A DNA stretch of 64,000 bases from JAWHTC01 sp032586155. GTDB taxonomy: Bacteria; Pseudomonadota; Alphaproteobacteria; Rhodobacterales; Rhodobacteraceae. Shown one piece after another: positions 1 to 8,290 of the stretch. Position numbers and translations under genes: made by a program. The stretch covers positions 992,001-1,056,000 of the forward strand of contig NZ_JAWHTC010000001.1 in assembly GCF_032586155.1 (NCBI RefSeq), given 5' to 3'. The number at the start of each line of letters is the position of its first letter. The stretch's first letter is position 1. Under the pieces are notes generated by a model. The model did no database searches, was not told the origin of the DNA, and saw only the letters and a list, made by a program, of their open reading frames with translations.

Positions 1-69
1 GGTGTGACGGCAGCAGTGCGCAAGCCGTAAGGCGGATGTCCTGCCTGCCAGTTTTCGGTCAGTGCGGTG

Positions 70-468
70 TCAGTAGAACTCTCTCATCAACAGCATGTTG
101 CCATTGCCGTCCGAGGTTGTGGTTTCGACCATGTTCTTGCCGTTGGGCTGTTGGCTGACCGAGAACGTTGCGCGGCTGCCCTTGTAGCGCGAAGCCAAAC
201 CGCCGGAGCAGGTGGTTTGGAACTTCTGGTGGGGGACGCGGCGCCGTTTGCGGGGCTTGCCCTGGTACTCAAGGGCCCCGACCTTGCCTTTGCACTCCCG
301 TGCGATGAGAGCGGCAACCTGGGCCGGGCTGTAGCCTCCAACATTGAAGCTGCCGGTTACGGTGGGCTTCTTGTTGGAAATCGAGAAAAATGCCAGTTTC
401 TTGACATCGGCTTGAGCCGGAAGCGTGCTGACGGTTAAAAATGCAATGGTGAAAAGCAGGCGTGTCAT
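70..468 (-). CDS. Small secreted protein of unknown function
   Basis: The 132-residue protein begins with a typical Sec signal peptide (basic MTR, hydrophobic core, likely cleavage after AQA near residue 20). The mature part is basic and contains two cysteines. I do not recognise a domain. The start at 468 is chosen over a frame opening at 495 because AGAGGA sits just upstream and the signal peptide then starts properly. It stands alone upstream of the XRE-type regulator on the same strand, and the region between holds a palindromic element. It is probably exported to the periplasm; no further role can be read from the sequence. Confidence 0.7.
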   Translation of the reverse strand: MTRLLFTIAFLTVSTLPAQADVKKLAFFSISNKKPTVTGSFNVGGYSPAQVAALIARECKGKVGALEYQGKPRKRRRVPHQKFQTTCSGGLASRYKGSRATFSVSQQPNGKNMVETTTSDGNGNMLLMREFY

Positions 469-544
469 GCAATTCCTCTGGGTTGTGTCACGCAAGGATT
501 AGCCCGGATGTGTTGTATGTTCAAGAGGGTGAGCCGGTGTGATG

Positions 545-592
545 CGACGGGGGTGACGCGCGCGTTCCGCGACGCCCCACCCGCCGTCCCGG
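545..592. repeat. Palindromic intergenic element, copy 1
   Basis: Arms related to GACGGGGGTG and CACCCGCCGTC enclose a GC-rich centre. The same arrangement recurs at 10499-10544. Both copies lie just 3' of a coding region, here directly downstream of the XRE regulator (minus strand). It could act as a transcription terminator or a REP-like mRNA-stabilising hairpin. Confidence 0.55.
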
Positions 593-597
593 GGGCT

Positions 598-1065
598 CTA
601 GTGGCCCATCTTGCGCAGGCGTTTTTCAATCTGTTTGCGTTCCCAATCTGGGCTGAAGAAATCCATAACTTCGAAGACAGTGAAGGCGTGGCTGATCAAC
701 CCGATGGCCCAGCCACCGATGACCCAGAGAACCCAGGGATAACCCGGGGTGACGAAGATGTTGATGATCGACAGAAAGACGATCACCAGCACGAAGGTCA
801 CAAGGTGGGTGTAGAACGATTTTATGTCGCGCACGTATTCAACCGCTTCGCGTTCATGGTCAACAGAATGTGTATTTTGCATGTCGGTATCCTCTCGCAA
901 ATTGTGAAAGTCTGTCTCGAACACGGCGGCCAGGCATTTCAGGGTTTCGGTCGAAGCGGGGGCGCCGCGTTCGATGCGTTGCAAGGTGCGCGTGGAAATG
1001 CCCGCCATTTCGGCCAGTTGTTCCTGTGACCAGCCCTGATCCAATCGCATTTTCCGGATGTGCAT
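598..1065 (-). CDS. XRE-family HTH regulator with a two-helix membrane domain
   Basis: The 155-residue protein has an N-terminal lambda-repressor-type HTH (about residues 5-60, with SQEQLAEMAGISTRTLQRIERG) and a C-terminal 2TM-type domain with membrane helices near residues 87-105 and 111-133. The combination implies a membrane-tethered DNA-binding protein. The start at 1065 follows a GAAGGA ribosome site and begins right at the HTH; an upstream extension to 1275 carries no domain. It is transcribed away from lon. HTH plus 2TM proteins are known as a family, but their targets and signals are largely uncharacterised, so the regulon is unknown. Confidence 0.8.
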   Translation of the reverse strand: MHIRKMRLDQGWSQEQLAEMAGISTRTLQRIERGAPASTETLKCLAAVFETDFHNLREDTDMQNTHSVDHEREAVEYVRDIKSFYTHLVTFVLVIVFLSIINIFVTPGYPWVLWVIGGWAIGLISHAFTVFEVMDFFSPDWERKQIEKRLRKMGH

Positions 1066-1214
1066 CACTGTTCGATCCTTCTTTTTCGGTGAAGGCGATA
1101 TGAGACTCGACGCATAACTATACCACGACACCGGTACGACAGCGACCCGACATGGTGCAGCGACAGGCGGGTTTTCGCGGTAATTCCGAAGCGGTGCGCG
1201 CGCGGCGCGGTTGT

Positions 1215-1239
1215 CAGGAGTATTTGGGTCAAGAAAGAG
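1215..1239 (+). repeat. Dispersed Rhodobacterales-type intergenic element, copy A
   Basis: The core GGAGTATTTGGGTCAAGAAA matches the core of copies at 10582, 11802, 29832 and 43343. The GC-rich hairpin half seen in the other copies is not obvious here, so this copy looks degenerate. Confidence 0.5.
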
Positions 1240-1343
1240 GCGGTGTTCCGGCAAGCCACCAGGGGCTTGCGGCAAATCGCTTCAAAGGCGCGGGATTTGG
1301 CGCTTGCCGGGGTGCGGACGCGCGGGCATTCTGCCAAAAAGAG

Positions 1344-1373
1344 GTTGAATCCCCGGCGGGCAACCCCCAATTT
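1344..1373 (+). promoter_or_regulatory. Candidate RpoH (heat-shock) promoter of lon
   Basis: GTTGAAT, 13 bases, then CCCCCAATTT resembles the sigma-32 pattern (CTTGAAA, 12-16 bases, CCCCATNT). It lies about 80 bp upstream of the lon start. lon is a classical heat-shock gene, which supports but does not prove this reading. Confidence 0.45.
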
Positions 1374-1454
1374 AACCTTTCAGAAACGCGGAGGTGCCGT
1401 GTGCCGCCTAAAATAGGGGCCGGGCACCTTGCCAAGAACAAGGAATATTGAGCG

Positions 1455-3857
1455 ATGCAAGAGCCACTGAACGCATCCTATCCGGTGCTGCCTCTCAGGG
1501 ATATTGTCGTCTTTCCGCACATGATCGTGCCGCTGTTTGTCGGGCGCGAAAAGTCGGTCAAGGCGCTGGAAGAGGTGATGGCGGATGACAAGCAGATCCT
1601 GCTGGCCAGCCAGATTGATCCGAGCGTCGACGAGCCTGACACCGACGGGATTTTCAAGGCCGGGGTTCTGGCCAATGTTCTGCAATTGCTGAAACTGCCC
1701 GATGGCACCGTCAAGGTGCTGGTCGAAGGTCAGGCGCGGGTGCGGATCGACGAGTACCTGGAAAACGACGATTTCTTCGAGGCGCGGGCCGAATACCTGA
1801 CAGAGATGCCGGGCGATGCGGCCACGATCGAGGCGTTGCAGCGCACGGTGATGACCGAGTTCGAGCGTTACGCAAAGGTGCGCAAGAACATCCCGGAAGA
1901 GGCACTTTCGGCGGTTTCCGAGACCGACGATTCAGCCAAGCTGGCCGATCTGGTGGCCGGGCATCTGGGCATCGAGGTGGACCAGAAGCAGGACCTGCTT
2001 GAGACGCTTTCGGTCAGCGAGCGGCTGGAGAAGGTCTATGGCCTGATGCAGGGGGAAATGTCTGTTCTGCAGGTCGAGAAGAAGATCAAGACGCGCGTGA
2101 AATCGCAGATGGAGAAGACACAGCGCGAGTATTATCTGAATGAGCAGATGAAGGCCATTCAGAAAGAGCTGGGCGATGGCGAAGAGGGCCAGAACGAAGT
2201 TGCCGATCTGGAAGAGAAGATCAACGAGACCAAGCTGTCTAAAGAGGCGCGCGAAAAGGCCGATGCCGAGCTGAAGAAGCTCAAGAACATGAGCCCGATG
2301 AGCGCCGAGGCGACGGTTGTGCGCAATTACCTCGACTGGATGCTGAGCATTCCGTGGGGCAAGCGCTCGCGCGTTAAGAAGGACCTCAATAAGGCGCAGG
2401 AAATCCTGGATGCGGATCACTATGGCCTGGAGAAGGTCAAGGAACGGATTGTCGAATACCTTGCCGTGCAGCAACGCAGCAAGAAGCTGAAAGGCCCGAT
2501 CATGTGCCTTGTTGGCCCTCCCGGTGTGGGTAAGACCTCGCTGGGCAAGTCGGTGGCGCGGGCGACCGGGCGCGAGTTTATCCGGATCTCACTGGGCGGC
2601 GTGCGTGACGAGAGTGAAATTCGCGGGCATCGGCGGACCTATATCGGCTCGATGCCGGGCAAGATCATCCAGGCGCTGAAAAAGGCCAAGACGACGAACC
2701 CGCTGATCCTGCTCGATGAGATCGACAAGATGGGGCAGGATTTCCGCGGTGATCCGGCCTCTGCGATGCTGGAAGTGCTTGATCCGGAACAGAATTCGAC
2801 CTTTGTCGATCACTATCTGGAGGTCGAATATGACCTTTCCAACGTGATGTTCCTGACCACGGCGAACTCCTATAACATGCCGGGGCCGCTGCTCGATCGG
2901 ATGGAGATCATTCCGCTGGCGGGCTATACCGAGGATGAAAAGCGCGAGATCGCCAAGCAGCACCTGATCGAGAAGGTGGTCAAGAATAACGGACTGAAGG
3001 CGCATGAGTTCGAGGTCAAGGACAGCGCGCTGACTGCGATCATCCAGCATTACACCCGCGAAGCCGGGGTGCGGAACCTTGAGCGCGAAATCGCCAAACT
3101 GGCACGCAAGGCGGTGACCCGGATCGTCAAGAAGGAAGCCGAGAAGATTGTCGTCAGCGACGAGAATATCGACGACTTCCTGGGCGTGAAGAAGTTCCGC
3201 TATGGCCTGGCCGAGGATGAGGACCAGGTGGGTGTTGTCACCGGGCTGGCCTATACGTCGGTTGGTGGGGAATTGTTGAACATCGAGGCGTTGCGCCTGC
3301 CGGGCAAGGGTCGGATGAAGACCACTGGCAAGCTGGGCGACGTGATGAAGGAGTCGATTGATGCGGCGTCTTCTTACGTGCGTTCGATTGCGCCACGGAT
3401 CGGGGTGAAACCACCGCAGTTCGAAAAGTGGGACATCCACGTGCACGTGCCTGATGGCGCGACACCCAAGGACGGGCCGAGCGCCGGTCTGGCGATGGTG
3501 ACGTCGATCGTGTCCGTGCTGACCGGTATTCCGGTGAGGAAGGACATTGCGATGACCGGCGAGGTGTCGCTGCGTGGCAATGCGATGCCGATTGGCGGAT
3601 TGAAAGAAAAGCTGCTGGCGGCGCTGCGGGGGGGCATCAAGACGGTGCTGATCCCGGATGAAAACGAGAAGGACCTGGCCGAGATCCCGGACAATGTGAA
3701 GGAAGGGCTCAAGATCGTGCCGGTGAAGCATGTCTCGGACGTGCTGAAGCTGGCATTGACCGGCGAACCCGAACCGGTGGACTGGGACGAGGAGGCCGAA
3801 GAGGCCGCCGCTGCGGCCCTGGCCGAGAAGGATGGTCCCAGCGCCACGGCGCATTGA
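1455..3857 (+). CDS. lon: ATP-dependent protease Lon
   Basis: This is a full-length 800-residue LonA protease, a cytoplasmic hexamer that degrades misfolded and regulatory proteins. In order it has the N-terminal substrate-binding domain (PVLPLRDIVVFPHM near residue 11), a coiled middle section, the AAA+ module with Walker A GPPGVGKT at 354-361 and Walker B LLDEIDK, and the C-terminal protease with catalytic Ser676 in PKDGPSAG and Lys719 in GGLKEK. The Ser-Lys spacing of 43 equals that of E. coli Lon (679/722). AGGA precedes the ATG. A rho-independent terminator follows, so the gene is probably monocistronic, with a heat-shock-like promoter upstream. Confidence 0.98.
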   Translation: MQEPLNASYPVLPLRDIVVFPHMIVPLFVGREKSVKALEEVMADDKQILLASQIDPSVDEPDTDGIFKAGVLANVLQLLKLPDGTVKVLVEGQARVRIDEYLENDDFFEARAEYLTEMPGDAATIEALQRTVMTEFERYAKVRKNIPEEALSAVSETDDSAKLADLVAGHLGIEVDQKQDLLETLSVSERLEKVYGLMQGEMSVLQVEKKIKTRVKSQMEKTQREYYLNEQMKAIQKELGDGEEGQNEVADLEEKINETKLSKEAREKADAELKKLKNMSPMSAEATVVRNYLDWMLSIPWGKRSRVKKDLNKAQEILDADHYGLEKVKERIVEYLAVQQRSKKLKGPIMCLVGPPGVGKTSLGKSVARATGREFIRISLGGVRDESEIRGHRRTYIGSMPGKIIQALKKAKTTNPLILLDEIDKMGQDFRGDPASAMLEVLDPEQNSTFVDHYLEVEYDLSNVMFLTTANSYNMPGPLLDRMEIIPLAGYTEDEKREIAKQHLIEKVVKNNGLKAHEFEVKDSALTAIIQHYTREAGVRNLEREIAKLARKAVTRIVKKEAEKIVVSDENIDDFLGVKKFRYGLAEDEDQVGVVTGLAYTSVGGELLNIEALRLPGKGRMKTTGKLGDVMKESIDAASSYVRSIAPRIGVKPPQFEKWDIHVHVPDGATPKDGPSAGLAMVTSIVSVLTGIPVRKDIAMTGEVSLRGNAMPIGGLKEKLLAALRGGIKTVLIPDENEKDLAEIPDNVKEGLKIVPVKHVSDVLKLALTGEPEPVDWDEEAEEAAAAALAEKDGPSATAH

Positions 3858-3881
3858 TCCTGATCAGAAAAAGACATGCAG

Positions 3882-3911
3882 AAAGGCCGCCTGAATGGGC
3901 GGCCTTTTTTG
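3882..3911 (+). terminator. Rho-independent terminator of lon
   Basis: AAGGCCGCC and GGGCGGCCTT form a perfect stem around a TGAAT loop and are followed directly by a T-run, 25 bp after the lon stop codon. Confidence 0.92.
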
Positions 3912-4082
3912 TTGGAAACTGTTTGTTATCAGGCAGGTAAGCGCGGGTACTTGGGTGGTTTTGGGCAGCCCGGAGTGAAAGACTTCCGACCCGGGACGAA
4001 ACGGCCCGGGACCGGGCGGGCGCAAAACACTGCCAACCGGAACCTAAGCCCGCCTGTTGTACCGGAGTGTTGGTGTCTCTGG

Positions 4083-4268
4083 TTAGTCGGAAGCGACGGC
4101 GAAAATCACCGCAGCGAGGAACAGTACCAGCGGAACGCCCGCGGCAGAGGAGTTTGCAGCCGCGTCAGCCGCCACGTCATCGGCCACGATCGGATCGGTC
4201 AGCGAACCGGCAGCCGCCGGACCAGCCAGAAGGGCAGCGAGCGCAAAAGCAGAGAGAAAAGGTTTCAT
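4083..4268 (-). CDS. Small secreted peptide with C-terminal membrane helix
   Basis: The 61-residue protein has three parts: a signal peptide (residues 1-20, ending AAA-G), a short acidic and alanine-rich linker (SLTDPIVADD), and a hydrophobic C-terminal helix (VPLVLFLAAVIFAVAS). Similar short proteins with this layout are common in Rhodobacterales; their function is unknown to me. The start at 4268 is preferred to 4292 because it opens the signal peptide directly. It converges with lon and is divergent from the HU-like gene. Confidence 0.6.
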   Translation of the reverse strand: MKPFLSAFALAALLAGPAAAGSLTDPIVADDVAADAAANSSAAGVPLVLFLAAVIFAVASD

Positions 4269-4418
4269 GATGACCCCCAAGTCTTCAATCAAATGTGGCT
4301 ACACCCTAGCGCTAGAGGTGAGCCGGCGCAACTTAGGCTAGATATTGTTCGCAATAAACGGTAAGCTGTAACCAATGAGAAACAATAAACAATCGGCAAA
4401 CACCGAGAGGCAAGGCAG

Positions 4419-4940
4419 ATGGCAACCAGGAAAACCACCCGTAAATCCGCGAGTCCGCGCAAGGCGACAAGCGTAAGCAAGAGCAAGGTGACGAAGCCCG
4501 CTGCCAGCGTCGGCGAGAGCGCAATCGACGCGGCGCCCATCGACAAGACGCCGAAGGTGACCGCTGCACGCGAGACCGTGAAGATTGCCCCCAAGGTGGC
4601 GGCGAAGCCTGGTGAGGCCAAGGCGCCCGAGGCCGCGGAAACAAAGACCGAACAGCCACATCTGCGCAAGCGCCCCCTTATCGACGCGATCGCCAAACGG
4701 TCGGGCGTCAAGCGGCGCGATGCCAAGGCCGCCGTCGAAGCGGCGCTGGAGATTATGGGCGAGGCGATCGCCGACGGTAGCGGTTTGAACCTGCCCGGAT
4801 TGGGCAAGTTGAAGGTGGTTCGGACCAAGAAACTGAGCAATGCGCATGTCTATGTCGCCCGTATCCGCCAGGCCGACAAAAGTGCGAGACCCGATCCGGA
4901 AACCGGTGGCAAAGACCCTCTTGCAGAGGCTGCCGAGTGA
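4419..4940 (+). CDS. HU-family DNA-binding protein with a long basic N-terminal tail
   Basis: The 173-residue protein has about 80 residues of low-complexity Lys/Ala/Thr-rich sequence (MATRKTTRKSASPRKATS and onward), then an HU/IHF fold at about 82-160 (RPLIDAIAKRSGVKRRDAKA, then LPGLGKLKVVRT). Ordinary HU proteins are about 90 residues, so the tail doubles the length and resembles eukaryotic H1-like tails seen in some bacterial nucleoid proteins. The ATG is preceded by GAGAGGCAAGG. tRNA-Val begins 19 bp after the stop. The likely role is DNA compaction; the tail should bind DNA nonspecifically. Confidence 0.85.
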   Translation: MATRKTTRKSASPRKATSVSKSKVTKPAASVGESAIDAAPIDKTPKVTAARETVKIAPKVAAKPGEAKAPEAAETKTEQPHLRKRPLIDAIAKRSGVKRRDAKAAVEAALEIMGEAIADGSGLNLPGLGKLKVVRTKKLSNAHVYVARIRQADKSARPDPETGGKDPLAEAAE

Positions 4941-4959
4941 GGCTACATAGCGCGGCAAC

Positions 4960-5034
4960 GGGTGATTAGCTCAGTGGTAGAGCGCTTCGTTCACATCGAA
5001 GATGTCAGGAGTTCAAATCTCTTATCACCCACCA
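4960..5034 (+). tRNA. tRNA-Val (CAC)
   Basis: A complete cloverleaf: acceptor GGGTGAT pairs with ATCACCC, the anticodon arm CTTCG-TTCACAT-CGAAG gives anticodon CAC, the T-loop is TTCAAAT and the CCA end is encoded. A terminator follows at 5044-5073. Confidence 0.95.
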
Positions 5035-5043
5035 GAATTCTGG

Positions 5044-5073
5044 GGGCGTGCTCGGGTCGGGCGCGCCCTTTTT
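5044..5073 (+). terminator. Terminator of tRNA-Val (CAC)
   Basis: GGGCGTGC pairs with GCGCGCCC (one G-T pair) around a 9-base loop, followed by TTTTT, ten bases after the tRNA CCA end. Confidence 0.75.
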
Positions 5074-5118
5074 GCTTTGCGCCGGACCGTCTCGCACCGG
5101 CTGAGCCGGCGCTCTTGG

Positions 5119-5189
5119 TCAGAATTTCAAATCTCTTGTCACACATCAGAATCCTTGGAGTGCGTCCGGTTTCGGGCGGGGCCTTTTTC
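5119..5189 (+). pseudogene. Decayed tandem copy of the tRNA-Val 3' end and terminator
   Basis: TTTCAAATCTCTTGTCACAC, CATCAGAATCC, GGAGTGCG and GGGGCCTTTTT repeat, with substitutions, the T-arm, CCA region and terminator at 5011-5073. No D-arm or anticodon arm is present, so this is a 3' remnant and not a functional tRNA. It may come from a tandem duplication or from a lost element that integrated at the tRNA. Confidence 0.7.
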
Positions 5190-5220
5190 ATGGGTACCAA
5201 TCATGTGAGGTTTGCTGGAA

Positions 5221-5796
5221 ATGGCTGAATTCCCACCACTTTTCCTGTTGCGCCACGGTCAGACCGAATGGAACGCGATAAGACGCATCCAGGGGCAGAT
5301 GGAATCGCAACTGACCGAGATGGGCAAGGAACATGCAGCGCGGCAGGGGGACATCCTGGCCAGGATCGACCTGCCGGAAGAGATCAAGGCCTGGTGCAGC
5401 CCGCAGGTGCGGACACGACAGACCGCCGAGATCGCCTTGGGGGTGGTGGGTTTGGCCCCTGTTTTCGACGACCGGCTGAAGGAAGTCTCGCTTGGCAGCT
5501 GGGAAGGGCGAATGTGGGAGGACGTTCTGACGGACAAAGCCAGTGGCCTGCGCGGGGCCAGTATTTTCCAGGCATGCCTGATGAGCGACGGTGAGAGCGA
5601 AGCTGACATGCGTGCGCGGATCGGTGACTTTGTTGCCGGGTTGAGCGGACCGACACTGGTGGTCAGCCACGGAATTGCGCTGACCTTTCTGCGTGGCATC
5701 GTTCTGGGCAGCAGTTTCAACGAGATGGACGCGATGGTGCGCGAACAGGGTGTCGTGCTCGAGCTTCGGGATAGGCGGGAAGTAACCCATCGGTAA
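5221..5796 (+). CDS. Histidine phosphatase family protein
   Basis: The 191-residue protein is of the phosphoglycerate-mutase/histidine phosphatase superfamily. The phospho-acceptor motif LRHGQTEWN lies at residues 10-18 (His12), and the second catalytic histidine is in VVSHGIAL near residue 150. It is a cytoplasmic phosphohydrolase; the family ranges from mutases to small-molecule phosphatases, and the substrate cannot be inferred. The ATG at 5221 lies 10 bases after GTGAGG; a TTG at 5212 is too close to that site. It stands between two tRNA-Val genes with no operon partner. Confidence 0.85.
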   Translation: MAEFPPLFLLRHGQTEWNAIRRIQGQMESQLTEMGKEHAARQGDILARIDLPEEIKAWCSPQVRTRQTAEIALGVVGLAPVFDDRLKEVSLGSWEGRMWEDVLTDKASGLRGASIFQACLMSDGESEADMRARIGDFVAGLSGPTLVVSHGIALTFLRGIVLGSSFNEMDAMVREQGVVLELRDRREVTHR

Positions 5797-5844
5797 GGAG
5801 CACGAATTCTCGCGGAAATCGGGGGCTGTTGCGAAATGTGGGAA

Positions 5845-5920
<76 letters not shown>

Positions 5921-6254
5921 GACGGGCGGCTACCTAGCGCGATGCGGCCCGCCGCGCAAGACCCTGATCCGGAAAAAACTCGCATATCCGCAGTAACGGC
6001 TGTTTGATTGTGGCGCAGCGCGCCGGGCGACGGTCGGGAAGCAGTGCGGGACATGCGGCAAGACGACCGGGCGCAGGGTTCACCTCTTGTAAAATCTCAC
6101 CGCTCTAATTCCAAAAAGGGTAGCCAGGTTGTCCGGCATCGCCGCGGCAGCATCTTTGCTCATTTCGATTTTCAAGAATTCAGGCGCGCATACCCGAAAG
6201 ACCGATGACCTAGCGCGCTCCGTCTCTGGGGCCAATTTTCAACGAGGCTTTCTC
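5921..6254. other. Intergenic region upstream of the tailspike gene
   Basis: These 334 bp hold no gene I can support. The tailspike reading frame is open back to 6129, but that extension has no domain and lacks a good ribosome site, so I treat it as leader. AACGAGGC just upstream of 6255 is the likely ribosome-binding site. Confidence 0.5.
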
Positions 6255-8234
6255 ATGGCAAAAAACAGCGTAGGCGATTGCGACACAACCGCCGGAAACA
6301 ATTCGGACGTCGGCGGGATCAGCATTGCCGAAAACTGCCCAACATCAAATCTCGACGACGCCCTGCGGGAAATCATGGCGCAGGTTGCGGCGCTTGATCC
6401 GGTCGGGACGGCAAGCCTTCCGACCGAGAACGTGACCTATGACACGGTGGGCGATCTGTTGACCAGCAGCGAGGCGTCGCGCGGGGCGGGCGAGATCTGG
6501 CAGGCCGGGGGGTTCCGCTATGAGGAGGCCGCCGCCGCGGCCATCGACCACCACCTGACAACGGCGGGCGGGGTGAAGCTTTATGTGCTGCCGTCGCCGG
6601 GCGGGTATAACCTGCTTGCCTTTGGTGCCGACGACAGCGGGGTGAGCGACAGCAACGATGCCTTCCGCGCCGCCCTGGCGGCAATTGACGGCAACGGCGG
6701 GGGGTGTCTGAACATCCCGGCCGGGACGTTTTCGTTCCAGCGCAACCTGAATGCCAGCCAGCCGCCGGCGACAGCGACCTTTGGTCAGAAGGCGGGGTTT
6801 GTGGCCGGTGATAACGTGAGCATTCGCGGCGCGGGCCGCGAGGTCACGATCTTCGACATCGAAACCCCCGGGCAAAGCGCGGGATCGGTCGATACGGCGC
6901 AGTTCTGGGTGTTCCTTGCCCATTCCGATGGGTTTTCCTGCGAGGGCATCCATTTCAAGGGCAATGTGGACGCGGTGGATTTCGAGTTCGTGTCGTCCTG
7001 GGGCACCACCAATGTTCCCGGCTTCCTGCAATATGCCAACAGCGCGGGCACCGTTTTCGGAGAAGGATCAAGCGTCACGCATTGCCGCTTCAGCGGCACG
7101 CGGGGCATGGCCTATGTCACCTCGATCCTCGACGGGGTGCGCTTCGAGCACAACGACCTGTCGCATACCAACGGGGTCAATACCTCGGGCGCGGACGTGT
7201 CGTGCAGTTTCAACACCTGGTACTATTGCGAATTGCTGGAAGCGGCGGGCGAGCCGTCGTTTAACAAGACGGCCGGCATCCGGTTTGTCGGCAATGTCTG
7301 CCGCGAATGCAATGGCGGCGCCATCGGCGGGAGTATTACAACCGCCGACAGTGCGCAGACGTATGGTTACGTGTTCTCGGACAACGTGCTGACCAATTGG
7401 GTGGTTGAGGCCGGGTCCGGCTTTACCGTCGCCAACAACGCCCTGAATGTCGCAATAGATAACAACGTGATCCTGGGGCTGTTCACCAATTGCCTGACCA
7501 TCACCCAGGGCGGTGTGCTCGATTGTCCGCCCTTTGACATTTCGATCAATGGCGGGCGCTACGAGACCACCAAAAGCGGTACCAGTTACGGCATCTTCGT
7601 CGCCACCGCCGAAGGCGATGTGCATTTGAATGGGCCCTTTATCAAGACGGATGATCTGTTTGCGCTCGGGGTGTCGCTAAAATCCACGGCCACGCTGTTT
7701 ATCAACAGTGGCACCGTGCTTGAGGGGCAATACGCCCTTGGCTACACCACGGGCAGCGCCGGTGATGTCAGGCTGTCCCCCGGTGCCACCTGGAACCCGA
7801 CCACCAGCAATGTCACGGATTTTGCGGCGAACGTGGTCGGCCCGGCGGCAAATTGCACCAAGTTCCAACCCACGGTCTATACCACCAAGACCGCCGCCCT
7901 GGCGACAACACAGCCGGTGGAGGTGTTCAAGAAGGCCGGCGGCACGCAGACGCTCTATCGCAGGGGCTACTTCGTTCGCTACATGTCCGGGCGCATGGGG
8001 TGGGGGGACCCGAGTGTGAACAACAAGGATGCGGATGTCTATCTCGACCGCAAGGCGGCGGGTGTCCTGGGCCTTGATGCCGACGATTGTTTCATGACCG
8101 GCAAGGATACGAGCGTGAACCGTCCGTCTGCCGCTGCGGTCGGCGCGGGGGCGCAGTTCAATGACACCACGCTGAGCAAACCGATCTGGTCAGACGGAAC
8201 CAATTGGAAAGATGCGTCGGGGTCCACGGTCTAG
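6255..8234 (+). CDS. Phage-type tailspike/tail-fibre protein with a beta-helix pectate-lyase-like domain
   Basis: The 659-residue protein has no signal peptide. Its N-terminus (GGISIAENCPTSNLDDALRE) matches the attachment module of phage tail fibres. A region near residues 150-165 (YNLLAFGADDSGVSDSNDAF) is the usual entry of a right-handed beta-helix of the pectate-lyase-3 type, and Gly/Asn-rich repeats continue to about 520. The C-terminus (VGAGAQFNDTTLSKPIWSDG, then TNWKDASG) is a typical tail-fibre tip motif. Such proteins bind or cleave surface polysaccharide. No other phage gene is nearby, so it is an orphan. It could be a prophage remnant, part of a gene-transfer-agent-like particle, or a recruited polysaccharide-active protein. 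Confidence 0.75.
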   Translation: MAKNSVGDCDTTAGNNSDVGGISIAENCPTSNLDDALREIMAQVAALDPVGTASLPTENVTYDTVGDLLTSSEASRGAGEIWQAGGFRYEEAAAAAIDHHLTTAGGVKLYVLPSPGGYNLLAFGADDSGVSDSNDAFRAALAAIDGNGGGCLNIPAGTFSFQRNLNASQPPATATFGQKAGFVAGDNVSIRGAGREVTIFDIETPGQSAGSVDTAQFWVFLAHSDGFSCEGIHFKGNVDAVDFEFVSSWGTTNVPGFLQYANSAGTVFGEGSSVTHCRFSGTRGMAYVTSILDGVRFEHNDLSHTNGVNTSGADVSCSFNTWYYCELLEAAGEPSFNKTAGIRFVGNVCRECNGGAIGGSITTADSAQTYGYVFSDNVLTNWVVEAGSGFTVANNALNVAIDNNVILGLFTNCLTITQGGVLDCPPFDISINGGRYETTKSGTSYGIFVATAEGDVHLNGPFIKTDDLFALGVSLKSTATLFINSGTVLEGQYALGYTTGSAGDVRLSPGATWNPTTSNVTDFAANVVGPAANCTKFQPTVYTTKTAALATTQPVEVFKKAGGTQTLYRRGYFVRYMSGRMGWGDPSVNNKDADVYLDRKAAGVLGLDADDCFMTGKDTSVNRPSAAAVGAGAQFNDTTLSKPIWSDGTNWKDASGSTV

Positions 8235-8290
8235 GCACTAAGATGTCGGCGCTTCGCCCGTGGTGGCGGGCACCGACACCGCGCCGGGCG

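Larger units (their letters stand above)
1066..1454. other. Divergent intergenic region upstream of lon
   Basis: This 389-bp region between the XRE gene and lon contains no convincing gene. It holds a degenerate copy of the dispersed GAGTATTTGGGTCAAGAAAGA element (1215-1239) and a candidate heat-shock promoter (1344-1373). Confidence 0.6.

Noticed and set aside
3374..3877. Minus-strand frame opposite the end of lon
   Set aside because: Serine- and proline-rich shadow of the Lon protease domain, which is complete on the plus strand.
6129..6254. Upstream extension of the tailspike frame
   Set aside because: No ribosome site and no similarity to tail-fibre N-termini; the start at 6255 has AACGAGGC and begins at the known module.
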